The translations under genes and the position numbers were made by a program. 64,000 nt of DNA from Silene latifolia (lineage: Eukaryota > Streptophyta > Magnoliopsida > Caryophyllales > Caryophyllaceae): contig NC_133537.1 in assembly GCF_048544455.1 (NCBI RefSeq), positions 14,383,541-14,447,540 on the forward strand, read 5' to 3'. The stretch's first letter is position 1. The number at the start of each line of letters is the position of its first letter. Shown here one piece after another: positions 47,039 to 58,058 of the stretch. The notes below the pieces were generated by a model that saw nothing but the letters and a program-made list of their open reading frames with translations, had not been told where the DNA came from and did no database searches.

Positions 47039-48075
47039 ATGGTTCAAGAAGAATTCCGAAAGGGTCCATGGACAGAACAGGAAGATGTTCAGCTAGTCTG
47101 CTTTGTGGGATTATTTGGGGACCGACGATGGGATTTCATAGCTAAAGTTTCAGGTTTGAAGGTGGCGGGAGACACATGATAGGTATGCTTGTTTGGAGCA
47201 TGGCAAACATTTGCCAAGAGCATCTGTTTTTAACCGCAGTTTTCTTGTAGGTTTGAAAAGAACAGGTAAAAGTTGCCGGCTGCGATGGGTTAATTATTTG
47301 CATCCAGGACTTAAGCGAGGCAAGATGACTCCTCATGAAGAGAAACTTGTCCTTGAACTTCATTCACAGTGGGGAAACAGGTATGAACACAAGCACGCTA
47401 AAGTGAAAATACATCATCTTAACCCTCATCATTGTAAGAGATTAATCTACTTAGATCTTTGTTTAATAAAACAAATGCTTCCATATGATATTCATAATTT
47501 CATACTAACTGACCCCAAATAAATTTAGGACACAGACTTATGGCTTATTTATGACTAAATGCAGATGGTCACGGATTGCTCGAAGATTACCTGGTAGAAC
47601 TGATAATGAGATCAAGAACTACTGGAGAACACATATGCGAAAGCAAGCACAGGAGAAGAAACAAGAAATATCGCAATCAACATCATCCTCGTCCTCACTG
47701 AATTCATATTCCTCTTCATTAAACAGTGCAGCAGTGAATTCAATTACTGCCACTGAGACAACCAGTTTTCAGAGCAAGGGAGCTCTTGATAGATCAGCCC
47801 TGCAGGAAAATAAGTATCAAAAAGGTGAGAATAAGGATGAAGAATTGTACTCCCTGGATGACATATGGAAAGATATAACTTCAGATGAACCGATAAAGCC
47901 AGTTTATGATGGGTACAGTGAAGGAAGCAGTTTTTCATGCCCTCCAATCACTTCTCCCTTGTGGGAATATAGTCCGCACACGTTATGGAGAATGGAGGAA
48001 GATGAAACTAAGATCCTTTGTTCTGATAATGATCAGTTTGTTCCCTGCTATCAAGATCGTAATGTCTATAACTAA
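47039..48075 (+). CDS. R2R3-MYB transcription factor, MYB48/MYB59-like
   Basis: Three exons, 47039-47153, 47251-47380 and 47565-48075, have GT-AG introns of 97 and 184 bases and join in frame to 251 residues. R2 covers about residues 8-60: [29 protein letters not shown], then [20 protein letters not shown]. In R3 the first Trp is replaced by Met ([20 protein letters not shown]), followed by [20 protein letters not shown] and RTHMRK. A Ser-rich linker follows, then an acidic C-terminal part ([32 protein letters not shown]), a plausible activation region. The [12 protein letters not shown] stretch and the R3 start are those of Arabidopsis MYB48/MYB59. It should act as a nuclear DNA-binding regulator. 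The gene looks intact. Confidence 0.93.
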
Positions 48076-49251
48076 CTAGTAAGTTTTAGTAATATCTATG
48101 CCAGCTTCAACAATATCATGTCATGAAAATTCTCTTGCCTGTATAGCATGGTATCATAGTAGAAGATTTTGCTTTCGTTGTAATTTAGTAGTATCGTCAG
48201 CATTGTATCATTTCAAGCATCATTACATAGAGTCTCTAGGCAGTGTGGTGCATGCTTTCACTTTCTAGATTATGTTATCATCAAAAATCTTTCAAGTAGC
48301 GTGTTTGCCAATGTCATGTATAAAAAATGCTTACTATAATCTATTAAAATTACCCTAGTATTTCATCAGATACTCTCTCAATATCTTATCTTTGTTCCCT
48401 TCATACATGTGTGCTATTTACATGCTCATACGCTATATAAATGTCAAATACCATTAATTCATTATCACGTCATATAGCGAGTATATGAATATAGGAGATG
48501 TGGAGGATGAGGAGATAGTCAGATATAACACAATCCCCAACTAAATGATGCTTGGGAAAGAAACAGAAAATAGTACGGCGTATATCTCATGTAGAGTCCT
48601 TCAACAAGCCACTAAGTAGTAGATTTCTTTTAATAGCCCCCTATCCTCACTTGACTCAATCTTTCCTGAAATGGTGTTGGATTGATAGGGAGTTCATGCC
48701 TCGATGTATTCGTCTAAATTTCAGAACACTATGAAATCTAATATGGAAATGAGGGAAATAAAAATGAAATGCAGGGAGTAATTTAGTTTTGAGTACGTGA
48801 TTAGGCTCGCTCAAAGCAATGTGCATCTCATATCTAAGAACACCAAAACAAATATGCGGAGCAAGCACTATTTTCTTCTTCTAATTGTCCCACTTCTCAT
48901 CAAGACTGCAGCACAGGGTTAACCACACAAGACTTTATCAATGAGTACATCTCTGGTTGTGCTACTTGTCTTGTCTACATAATTCATCATCTCCATGGGA
49001 AGCTTGGAAGGATCATAGTAAAAAGCAACGTTGTTTGTTGGCACGACATATACTCGTAATTAGCTCTCTAATCCAATTTCCACTCCATGACTTTACTAGG
49101 CCTATCCTAGTTTAAAACTAAGAGTTACGTGAAATAGGTTTTAATTAAGCGTATTTGACAGTTTTAAAAAAATATTGTAGCCAAGAAAGCAAATATATTT
49201 GATGAAATGCAAATAAATGATCAAAACTTCACACTGTGTTTATATAACTAG

Positions 49252-49290
<39 letters not shown>

Positions 49291-50500
49291 AAGTCACATA
49301 CTTCGTATTTGAATGAATTTTACCTTAAGAAAATCAATTTGCTGATTGGGCTGATAATCATAGCATTTACTGAGAGCTGTCATGAAATCCCTACAGGCGC
49401 AAATGAGAACATAAGATAACAATATCAGCTTCCTCAAAAAAATCCTGTCTATTCTATTAAATCCAGATCAGAGTACAAGCATGTAAGATAATTCCCTTCC
49501 AAGGTACCTAGATGGCATATCTCAGTTATCACGTTATATATTGTGGTAATGTCTCGAGAAATCGATCAAAACGACTACATGGCAACTATTCATAGAACGG
49601 TGAGAGAAAGTAATCATTTCAATTCTCGATTTCTCTTTAGTCAAAACTAAAGAACAGAAACTCTCTTCGCTTATTTTCCATTCCAAGCATCAATAAAACC
49701 CAAACAAACTGTACCCTAGTTCTATGAGCTACGAACAGGAAACAATAGCCGATACTATGATACACTATTAACTCAGGGCTGATTAACCAACTTCTATAGC
49801 AATGACCTGAACGAGCAATAGTTTCACCATGTTCAAAATCCAGTACAAAACTATTTTACTGCCTACTACAACTGTAACGGGTAAAATATCAAAACCAGTG
49901 TAATTTTGTTTATAATTCGTTCAACTAGTAAATAGAAAAAAGTGGGATAGCAACCAACAAGATGGTCATCTTCTCAAACACACTTTGAGCTTCAAAGATT
50001 CAAAGAACAAGCAGCCGACATGAAAATTATCCCACTATGCTTAGTCAACTGTAATGAGAATATTACAGTAAATCAGAATAAGAATAGGCAAATTTAAACC
50101 TTTGTTTACTTCATTTTCTGACACCACAATTAAAAAACTAGTGGAAAAGGAGGGTATCTAAGCGCAAATCACTTTAAAGAAGCATGGTGAATTTCTACTC
50201 AATTAAACAAATTGCTCTATTCTATATACTCTTACCTCCATATGAAAACAATATGAAAGAGCGCTAAATTTAGTGGAGGATTTTTGAAAAGATAACAGTG
50301 ACCTTTAATATGGGGCCGCAACCACGCATAAATAAACATAATAACAAAGGAGGAGGATAAATAATGAACTGCATTAATAGGCCAATAGCTTTTTTTTTTT
50401 TTTGCTCATTTCTTCTTTAGTCTTTTACCAGTTTACTACTATAAATTTATTATTCAAAGATCCCTAACATTTTAGGGATTTCAAACGCATTATACTAAGT
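48076..50500. other. 3' flank of the MYB gene and intergenic DNA
   Basis: No second gene recognised. There is a pure A run of 35 bases at 49255-49289, which could be a slippage tract or the tail of an old retroposon; no upstream gene body is recognisable. Confidence 0.5.
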
Positions 50501-50860
50501 ATATATCCTACACCTTCACATCGAAAAACGTCCAGTTTCACTCATCCTTTTGTTAGAGTAATAAAGTAATCTGTACTCCCTACAAACACACAACACAATA
50601 ACAATCTATTCCGTCATCGTAAAATCACAATCAGAAATTTAGAATCGCTTTTCTCATAACTGATCACTATATAATGAGCATATATCCTACACCTTCACAT
50701 CAAAAAACGCCGAGTTTCACTCATCCTTTTGACTTAAATGTACTCTAGAAGTATCTTCTACGAACACACAACACAACACAACACCGTAACAATCTAGTCC
50801 GCCATCGTAAAATTGCCATTAGAATTGATATCCTCCTAACTGAATCACTATTTTACATAT
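50501..50860. repeat. Tandem duplication, about 179 bp x 2
   Basis: ATATATCCTACACCTTCACA starts both copies (50501 and 50680). Both also contain GAGTTTCACTCATCCTTTTG-like and CATCGTAAAATTGCC/CATCGTAAAATCACA segments. They differ by scattered changes and small indels. Confidence 0.85.
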
Positions 50861-51211
50861 ATTGCTATGATTTTATCACATAAATTTGCATATGTACAGT
50901 TATTCTTAAATTCTACAACTGATCAAAGCTGGAAAACGGAAAATACTAATTAAAAAAAACGAACAGCAATTATAAACAGCGAATCGATCAAAATAAACAG
51001 GAAATTACCAGAATTAAACAGGCGGTAATCAAAATCTCGCAAAAATATTGCAGAATTCGGCATTACAGAAACCTGAAATTTGAATAATTAAAGTGAAATT
51101 CAAGTTAGATTAAGAGTATGAACAAGAAATAATAACAGGAAAATTGGAGGGATTGAAATAAACAAGAAATTATATCAAAGTGAACGAACCAATTAGGAGA
51201 ATTGAAAGTGA
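50861..51211. other. Gene-free stretch
   Basis: AT-rich sequence without recognisable features. Confidence 0.5.
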
Positions 51212-51300
51212 TACTCTCTCCGTGTCAATCATTTGTTTACCTTTGATTAAAATCGCCTTTACACGATGAATATGAAAGGTAAACAATTGATTGATACGGA
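51212..51300. mobile_element. Stowaway-like foldback MITE
   Basis: CTCTCTCCGTGTCAATCATT and TTGTTTACCTTTGATT are answered by inverse GGTAAACAATTGATTGATAC. The same family contributes the GTTTGATTAAAATACC...GTAAACAAATG remnant that fills most of SOSEKI intron 1 (22545-22620). Confidence 0.65.
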
Positions 51301-51585
51301 AATGGTAAGGGTAATTTAGTGGGAAGCGATTTCATAGCTTAGGGTTCTGCACTTTTGATTTCGCGTCAATTATGTGAATTTGTGGAGTGACGAACTGAAA
51401 CCGTGAAACGGTTCCCGCGTAAAATTCCGGGTTCAATTATTTGGGCTGATTTGTTGTGTCTATTGTGGCAGTTTTTGCCTATTGGTTGGACGCTTAGCTG
51501 CCCATATATCCCAAGCCCATTTTGGCCCTTCATATGTTTGGTCACCTCAGATGTGCAAAATGTTAAGAACAATTCTGGTGTAAAT

Positions 51586-52991
51586 TGTAACACCCACATA
51601 CTCCAAGTGCCTTATCAGGACCATTCGGGTATAAAGATGCTACCATCTCGGTTGTCCGAGACAATGATAATCATAAGACAATAACGAAACAACATTTAAA
51701 TAGTGTAACTTTAGTGAATAAAATACAATCCAAAACCAAATACCAAAATACGGTTACATGTTCTCAAAACCAACTGTTTACTCAGCTAAATGAAATGTTT
51801 AATAAACTAATCATGCTACGGCGGAAGACTCTATCATCAGACGGTGGCACATCCCAGCTATCCCATGTGACTCAACTCATACCTGCTCAACAACTGCTCA
51901 CCATCCCCGAATGGATCACCACAGTTTTTAAAACAATAAACGGGGTCAGTACTAATCACACAAGTTATATAATCCAACATCACAGTAAACAAACAGCTCA
52001 AACATCACAGATATCCTCCGAACTCCATTCCCAACTCCACACATCGACTACACACTAAAGTGTGTAGCCCCGCAGAGTGCCCATCGCAACAGTCACTCCA
52101 CGCCGCCTTGATGGGGACCGCACTGCACCCACCAAATCCTCGCTCATCTCCATCGAGCGATAAACCCAAATTCCTTAATGTGCACATCCCTTCGGTGGCG
52201 GGTTCCACAGAAGGCGAAACTTGGGCGTGAAGCCACTCCCGCAAGTGACTCCACTCAGCCAGGGACGCGCCCCGAAGAACACAGACAGATACAATCAATC
52301 ACAACTACTATCAACAACCAAATCCAATAATCGTCACAATACGAGTATGATATTATTCAACAATCACAAACACCAACAACACATTATGGGACTAATACTG
52401 AGTAGGAAAACCCTACCTGGAAAGCAACACACTCGGACGATCTCAACAGCTGATATCAAAAGGCTTCTTCTACGAATCCTCCTCCTAACATACAATCATA
52501 TAATCACTACCAATCAAGAAATACAACAAAACCCCCAAATCCCCAAATTAGGGTTTAACTAACTTCAACGAAATACTATAAAAACAGTACGTAGATCTTA
52601 CCCTCGACGCAAGGATTACAACGGTATAAAGAAAGGTGAAATCCGACCTTCCAAGCTCCGGGATTTGCCAATAATGCGATTGATGCGAAGAACGTAGATT
52701 GTTTTCTCTTTGAAAGTAATTAGGTTTGTAAAAGTGGGTAAAGAAAGTGACGGGAGTAATTATATATTAAATCGCATTATTAACAAAACCCGACAAATCA
52801 TCCCCCCCCCCCCCCCCTCCCCGGCAACCGGCTACTCGATCGAGTAGCTGACATACTCGATCGAGTATCCAGGTTACTCGATCGAGTACCCAACGGGTCA
52901 GAAACTATTTTAAAACGCAACACACCCTTACTCGACAGAGTAAGGCCTACTCGATAGAGTACCTAGAGACTCATAAAACCGTAGTATTACA
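51586..52991 (-). mobile_element. Solo LTR (1406 bp)
   Basis: On the minus strand it starts TGTAATACTACGGTTTTATG and ends GTGGGTGTTACA. An exact 5-bp target duplication TAAAT lies at 51581-51585 and 52992-52996, and no internal region remains. It is related to the plus-strand LTR at 54281-55558. It contains a C run (52802-52817) and palindromes of TACTCGATCGAGTA type (52832-52955). A solo LTR is the product of recombination between the two LTRs of one element. Confidence 0.93.
52832..52955. repeat. Cluster of TACTCGATCGAGTA palindromes in the solo LTR U3
   Basis: Three TACTCGATCGAGTA-type sites, plus CTCGACAGAGTA and CTCGATAGAGTA variants, lie near the U3 start. The related LTR has TACTCGGCCGAGTA and TACTCGACCGAGTA at the same place. 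Confidence 0.85.
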
Positions 52992-52996
52992 TAAAT

Positions 52997-53782
52997 GGGA
53001 CCCAAATGCGATTTTGACGTTGACGGGTTTGAGTAGTTGACATCCACAAAACTTGATGATGTATATATGTTTACTTCCAAAGATATTATTATTCGGAAAT
53101 CTTATAAAAAAATTATCATATCTGAGTAGTTGTTGTATCGAACTGTGAATTCAGATCGGTAAATGGAATATTGATCCGGCGACTTTAAACCAAATATTTT
53201 CTCTTAGTAATGCGGTAATTGTTTGAAATGATTCTAACATTTAATTTTTACGTTAGCAACTTACTATTCTTAACACCCTAAGTCCTACATAAGGATGTTA
53301 GTTGGATGGATTCAAATATTACGCCACATCAACCCTATTTTGAGTGAATACGAATAAAACTTTAGTTGCGGGAGGAATTGAGGTATATGTAAACAAGAAA
53401 CATTGTTCTGACCCGAATGATTTCACGGAATGACTCGATTCTTATTCAGACCGCACCAAACAAAAGCCTTGAATTTGACTTACAACCCAAAATGATCGAC
53501 TCATAACTCGAATGTCCATTCTCGCATGTTATTAAGTATTAACCATTATTTCTAAGTAACTTGATAATGACACGCCTGAGAAATTTTCATCCTAAAATAC
53601 ACCGATCTGATCCATATTCTTGCAAACTTGAATAAAGTCAACCTAACTTGAACCAGTAATTAATTTGTCAATAGTGTAAAAAAAACTCAACCAAATAGCA
53701 ATGCATGAACTACTTTTAATCCATATTTTTTTTAAACCCAACAGGGTAATATCATTCAATCAAACAACGAAATTAGATACCT
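52997..53782. other. Gene-free stretch
   Basis: Intergenic sequence with no feature recognised apart from the RNase H relic that follows. Confidence 0.5.
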
Positions 53783-53889
53783 CTTTCCTGTAGTGGCCCA
53801 CAAGACCTTCCCTGAATCGTCTCGATATACCGCACCCACTCCAACCCCACCTCCCTCTTTCACCCCGCATCGACATTGAGTTTGACCCA
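53783..53889 (-). pseudogene. RNase H-like (RVT_3) fragment of a LINE or host RNase H family
   Basis: On the minus strand, WVKLNVDAG is followed, after a one-base frame change, by VKEGGGVGVGAVYRDDSGKV and LWATTG. The xVDAGxK and GxGxVxRDDxG pattern is the start of the plant RNase H-like fold found in LINE ORF2 C-termini. Only about 36 residues remain. Confidence 0.6.
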
Positions 53890-53930
53890 CCCCTGCTCGA
53901 TAAGTTATTAAGAAGACCATTGTAATACTC

Positions 53931-54280
53931 CGTATTTAATAATTATATAATAATAATAATATTTTATTATATTTAGCTAGTTATGTTGAGACAAAATAAT
54001 ATAATAATATAATAATAATAAGATACATGTATTTATACACATACCCTCACCTTATACTACCCTCACCTTATAATCCCATCATCATCCACTCAAACCTTAT
54101 CCCAACATAATCCACCAAAAATCCACAAAAGATAAGGGAGAAGAGAGAAACAGAGGAAAAAGAGATTCCATCACCTCGCCTCAAGATCGTAAGGTAAACC
54201 ATCTTATACTAGCCTTTATGTTATTATTTTTATACCTTTGACTCACCCGCGACTTGGACCCGCCGTGTGACCACCGTGAC
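53931..54280 (+). mobile_element. 5' part of another LTR, cut by the next LTR
   Basis: It starts TGTAATACTCCGTATTTAAT and continues AT-rich with TAATAATA runs, then a C/A-rich stretch. Sequence identity with the following LTR is limited to the first bases. It ends where the LTR at 54281 begins. Confidence 0.5.
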
Positions 54281-55558
54281 TGTAATACTACGGTTTTCCT
54301 AAGCTGGTACTCGGCCGAGTATGGCCTACACGGCCGAGTAAGGGGTGTCGTGTATCCTGGAAAGTTTACTGCCCAGGAATACTCGACCGAGTATGTGGAA
54401 TACTCGACCGAGTATCCGGTCTGACGGGTGTTATTTCCGCGGTTTGATTTAGAGATGGTTAGAGTTATATAAAACGTGTTAATCAGTTTCTAATTACATT
54501 TTACAAAACCTAAACACTTCAACGACGCTCTAATCCTCTCCAGATCTCTCCCTAGTGTGTGTGATTGTTAGCAAGTTTCTTCATCTCTCATTCTATTGTT
54601 GGTGTCGGTAAGTCATTGATTTCCTTAGTCCTTTGATTATTCTTTTAGGGTTGCTTTGAACTATGAATTGGGGGAAAAAGAGTGTTGCAAATGGTAATTG
54701 GAATTTATGTGATTGTTGTTAGGTGAAGGATTCGTAAAGGAGCTATTCTAGATTGTGTTGCTTGTGTTTCTGTGCAGTTGCGATAAGGTAGGGTTTTCCT
54801 ACTCAGTTCCTGTTTAATTGATTTGAGATTATGTTGTATTGTGTACGATTGATTGTCTGTTGTTCTTTGTGGGAGTGTTGATGTTGGTGTTGGTTTGGTG
54901 TTGGTGTTGTGATGATTGTGGTGGAGTCACTTGCGGGAGTGGCTTCACACCCTAGTTCGCCCTCCATGGAACCCGCCACGGGAGGGGATGTGCACATTAA
55001 GGGACAGGGATATCGCTCGTTGATGAGCGGGGCTTAGGTGGGGATTGGCTGCGGTCCTCCACTAGCGGCGAGGATTACCTATTGTGATGGGTAATCTGGC
55101 AGGGCTACACACTTCGGTGTGTAGTTAGTTACTGTGTGAGATCGGGAGACCGAAGGTGGACGATGATCAGCTGGTTGCCTTTTGTATTTGTCTTACTTTG
55201 ATTATTCAGTAACTGACCCCGTTGTTGTTTTATAAAATATGTGGTGATCCATTCGGGGATGGTGAGCAGATTGTGACAGGTGATGCAGTTCTTTAGCTAT
55301 GGGACAGTCCTGGGGAGTCATCACTCGAGTCTAGCTTCCGCCGTCAAGAGACTTAGCTTGCATTCTTTTTAGTTGTTACACTTTCACAGTTGTACTTTGG
55401 TTTTGGTTTTTGGAGAACATGTAAACTTTAACCATTTATACTTTAATAATTGTGTTTGGATTGTTAACTTTGATATACTGACCTCGGGCAACCGAGATGG
55501 TGACGGTCTCTCATGCTAGGGTGGTCCTAGTAAGGCACCTTAGTATGTGGGGGTGTCA
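54281..55558 (+). repeat. LTR (1278 bp) of a gypsy or copia element
   Basis: It starts TGTAATACTACGGTTTTCC and ends GGGGGTGTCA, followed by the primer site. Internal similarity to the solo LTR is clear (for example GGAGTCACTTGCGGGAGTGG against its inverse at about 52220-52245). U3 has TACTCGRCCGAGTA sites. A partner LTR is not in the window. Confidence 0.85.
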
Positions 55559-55563
55559 CGAAG

Positions 55564-55575
55564 TGGTATCAGAGC
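55564..55575 (+). promoter_or_regulatory. Primer-binding site (initiator Met tRNA type)
   Basis: TGGTATCAGAGC lies five bases after the LTR end. About 135 bases of internal leader follow before a CACTA end interrupts it. Confidence 0.9.
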
Positions 55576-55710
55576 GACGATTATGGCACCTAAAACTAAT
55601 GAACCCAATGAACTTAGGGAGTCTAAATAAAATGAACCAGGGAGAGTTGTTTGGAGCTACCGCAAAGACTTGGGAGACGTCCTGAAGTCGTAATAAGGCC
55701 CTCACGATCT

Positions 55711-56724
55711 CACTACTACAAATCCCTTACATTCTTGACAATTTAGTATTGACGCTTTAGTCAAGTGTCGATGGCGTAATTAACCCGCCTTTGCCTATTG
55801 ATACTCTTTCACGTCAAAATTGGAAAGGACTGGATATAATATACTAATATACTAATGGGCCTATTTTGTTCTCAACTAAGCGTCTAAATGAATTTTTTTT
55901 CCACAACTGAACATTTGAAAAAAATTCACGCACCGCTTAAACAAAAAGAAGACAGAAACCCTAACTGCTCAATTCCTTTCACAAAACACAGGTTGCAAGT
56001 CAATAGCACACAGATCGACGATCGCTAATTGTTGTTCCTCTCATCGGTCAATTTGTTGGTAATCCCTCTATGTAACTGTTCACCTTATCCCCTTTCGATC
56101 TTCAACATTGCCAATCAAAGCTGGTAAGTTTTAATTATGGGTTCTGATAATTATATCCAAGAACATTAAATTTCGGTAATTTAATTGCAAGATTTTACAA
56201 TAGTGACTACAGATTATGAGTATGCAATCCTGTTTCAGGGCATGAACGCTTTGTTATAATTGTCTTATCTCTCTAAGGTATCATCCATATGTAGCTTTAA
56301 TTCGCGTTTGGTTAATTTACTAGCTTAATATGCAAATTCAATTGATTAATTTTGTCATATAAATGTTTCTTTGGTTTGTTTTTTGGATTTTTGAATTTGA
56401 GGGTTTGTTCTTCAAGTGATGGTTGATGAACAATAAGGAAAAAGTCAAAATTATTTTCTTTTAATTGGCAATCAGTGTCTCTCTCTCTCTCTCTCTCTCT
56501 GATAATTAGACATATAGTTAGCTGCTCATCTTTGTGTGTAAAAAGGTACTATCGATATATATTTTTGCAGCCTTGATGCGCCTAGCACCTTTGATGACTA
56601 AGATTTGGCCTTAGGAGCTACTTTATATTGTTGTGAACTATTTCATTTAATGTTTTAGTTATACTTGGTCTGAGTAGTATTACTTTAATCACAATAAACT
56701 GTTTTTGAAAAGTTAAAATAAAGT
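55711..56724 (+). mobile_element. CACTA element, left end only
   Basis: It starts CACTACTACAAATCCC, sharing the first 13 bases of the CACTA terminus at 8658. TTGACAATTTAG and TTGACGC-type subterminal motifs follow. Then come leader-like C/T-rich sequence (55960-56130) and a (CT)n tract (56476-56500). No right end is found before the LTR at 56725, so it is truncated or continues beyond the nested Tat element. No transposase frame is visible. Confidence 0.65.
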
Positions 56725-57368
56725 TGTGTACACCGAACTACTTAGCCTTGCATTCTTGTTGTTACTATTGTTCCGGGTGTAATTCCAGAGCAGATATTCG
56801 TTACCACCCGTTGCTTGTAGAATGATGTCTTTGGTTGAATCCTTCTTGTCTTTATCGTTCCTTTCGGCCTCTCCTGCAACAATGAACGAACTGAGGGCTT
56901 GGCTTTGTGCCAAGCGTACTCACTCCGACGCTCAAGTCAGTAACTTAGGGGATAAGTTGTTCCTTGGCTAAATGTATATTGTAGAGAGAGAGGGAAGATT
57001 ATACCAGATGAATAGTGTTTCTTAGGTTAAGTTGTGGATCTTTTCCTCAATGAAGGTTGAGGAGTATTTATAGACTTTCACCTTTTGTCACTTAGTGGCC
57101 AAGTGGCCAAGTGGCTAGCAGGTGGAAAGACTGATCTACCCCTCGGCCGAGGGACCTATGGCAGGCCGGCGGGCCCTGTTGACTCACCGCCGAGGGGTCT
57201 TGGATGTGAGTATGCGGGTATGTGCCCCGGCTGGCAAGTTGCCATGCCGAGACCAGCCGACAGCCGATGGGTCGCATCGGCAGCCGTCTAAGCCGTTGAC
57301 TTGCTGTGGATATCTTTGACCTTGCTCAATATGTTGACTTGGTCAGCGGTGCAGAATATGCCCCATCA
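56725..57368 (-). repeat. 3' LTR of a minus-strand Tat-type element (about 644 bp)
   Basis: On the minus strand it starts TGATGGGGCATATTCTGCAC at 57368, has TATAAATA at 57065-57072, and ends GGTGTACACA at 56725. The sequence just before it (minus strand, CTGGGGGCAAAA) is a polypurine tract. Borders are inferred from one copy only. Confidence 0.7.
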
Positions 57369-57380
57369 TTTTGCCCCCAG
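57369..57380 (-). promoter_or_regulatory. Polypurine tract of the Tat-type element
   Basis: CTGGGGGCAAAA on the minus strand, directly before the LTR start. Confidence 0.65.
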
Positions 57381-58058
57381 CGTAGTCTATGCCGTGGTAT
57401 GGGCTCCGATGTACGTTTGAGCGTATATTCTGCGCAAGTAATTTGTAAAAATTTTCTCAGACGGCTTCTTCTGCGGCGGCTTCTTTTACCTCGGCCTGGT
57501 CTTTTCTTAGTCCGTACCATATCCCCCCTCCGCATGGATGCGTAAAGGGCATCCGATGTGGAAAAGAAAGTGACGCTGGCCGAGACCAGGGTTGATAGTG
57601 CCGAATGTTTTTGATTGCCCCCGGTCGACGCTACTTAGCTTGGTTGATCATGTGGCCGGCGGAGAACAGATGCTTGGGAATTTGTTGAGGAAGGTGAATA
57701 GGCGGAGAGATACGAATGGGCGTGTTGAAGACGCTTGGTCACTGTTGCATTGATTGACGTTCGACTGTTGCAACGATTGACATCCCGTGGTTGCATGTCT
57801 GACACGTGTCTGCACGCTGATTGGTTGACGCTTCATGGGCTGTTCTCTGGTTGGTCTTTCTTCATGGGCTTTTCCCTATAAATATGGCAGTTATCCCGTG
57901 AAATTGGTCACCAATTTCATTTTCCAAAATTTTCTTCTCTCTAAACTTTCAAAGGCTTCCTTGTCTTCTATTTCTCAGAGTTGTTACTCCGGCGAGTGTT
58001 TTTATTCAAGGTAAACAAACTTTCCAATTTCTTAACTCTGTAAGTTATTATTGTAAAC
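57381..58058 (+). promoter_or_regulatory. Promoter and leader of the antisense ORF
   Basis: CCCTATAAATATGGC (TATA at 57877-57884) is followed by a C/T-rich leader to ATG 58059. This is an independent plant-type promoter pointing opposite to the element's own LTR promoter. Confidence 0.65.

Noticed and set aside
49255-49289. A 35-base A run as the tail of a processed pseudogene
   Set aside because: No gene-like sequence or target duplication is recognisable upstream of it.
57085-57319. Overlapping GC-rich frames on both strands
   Set aside because: They fall inside the 3' LTR of the Tat-type element and shadow each other.
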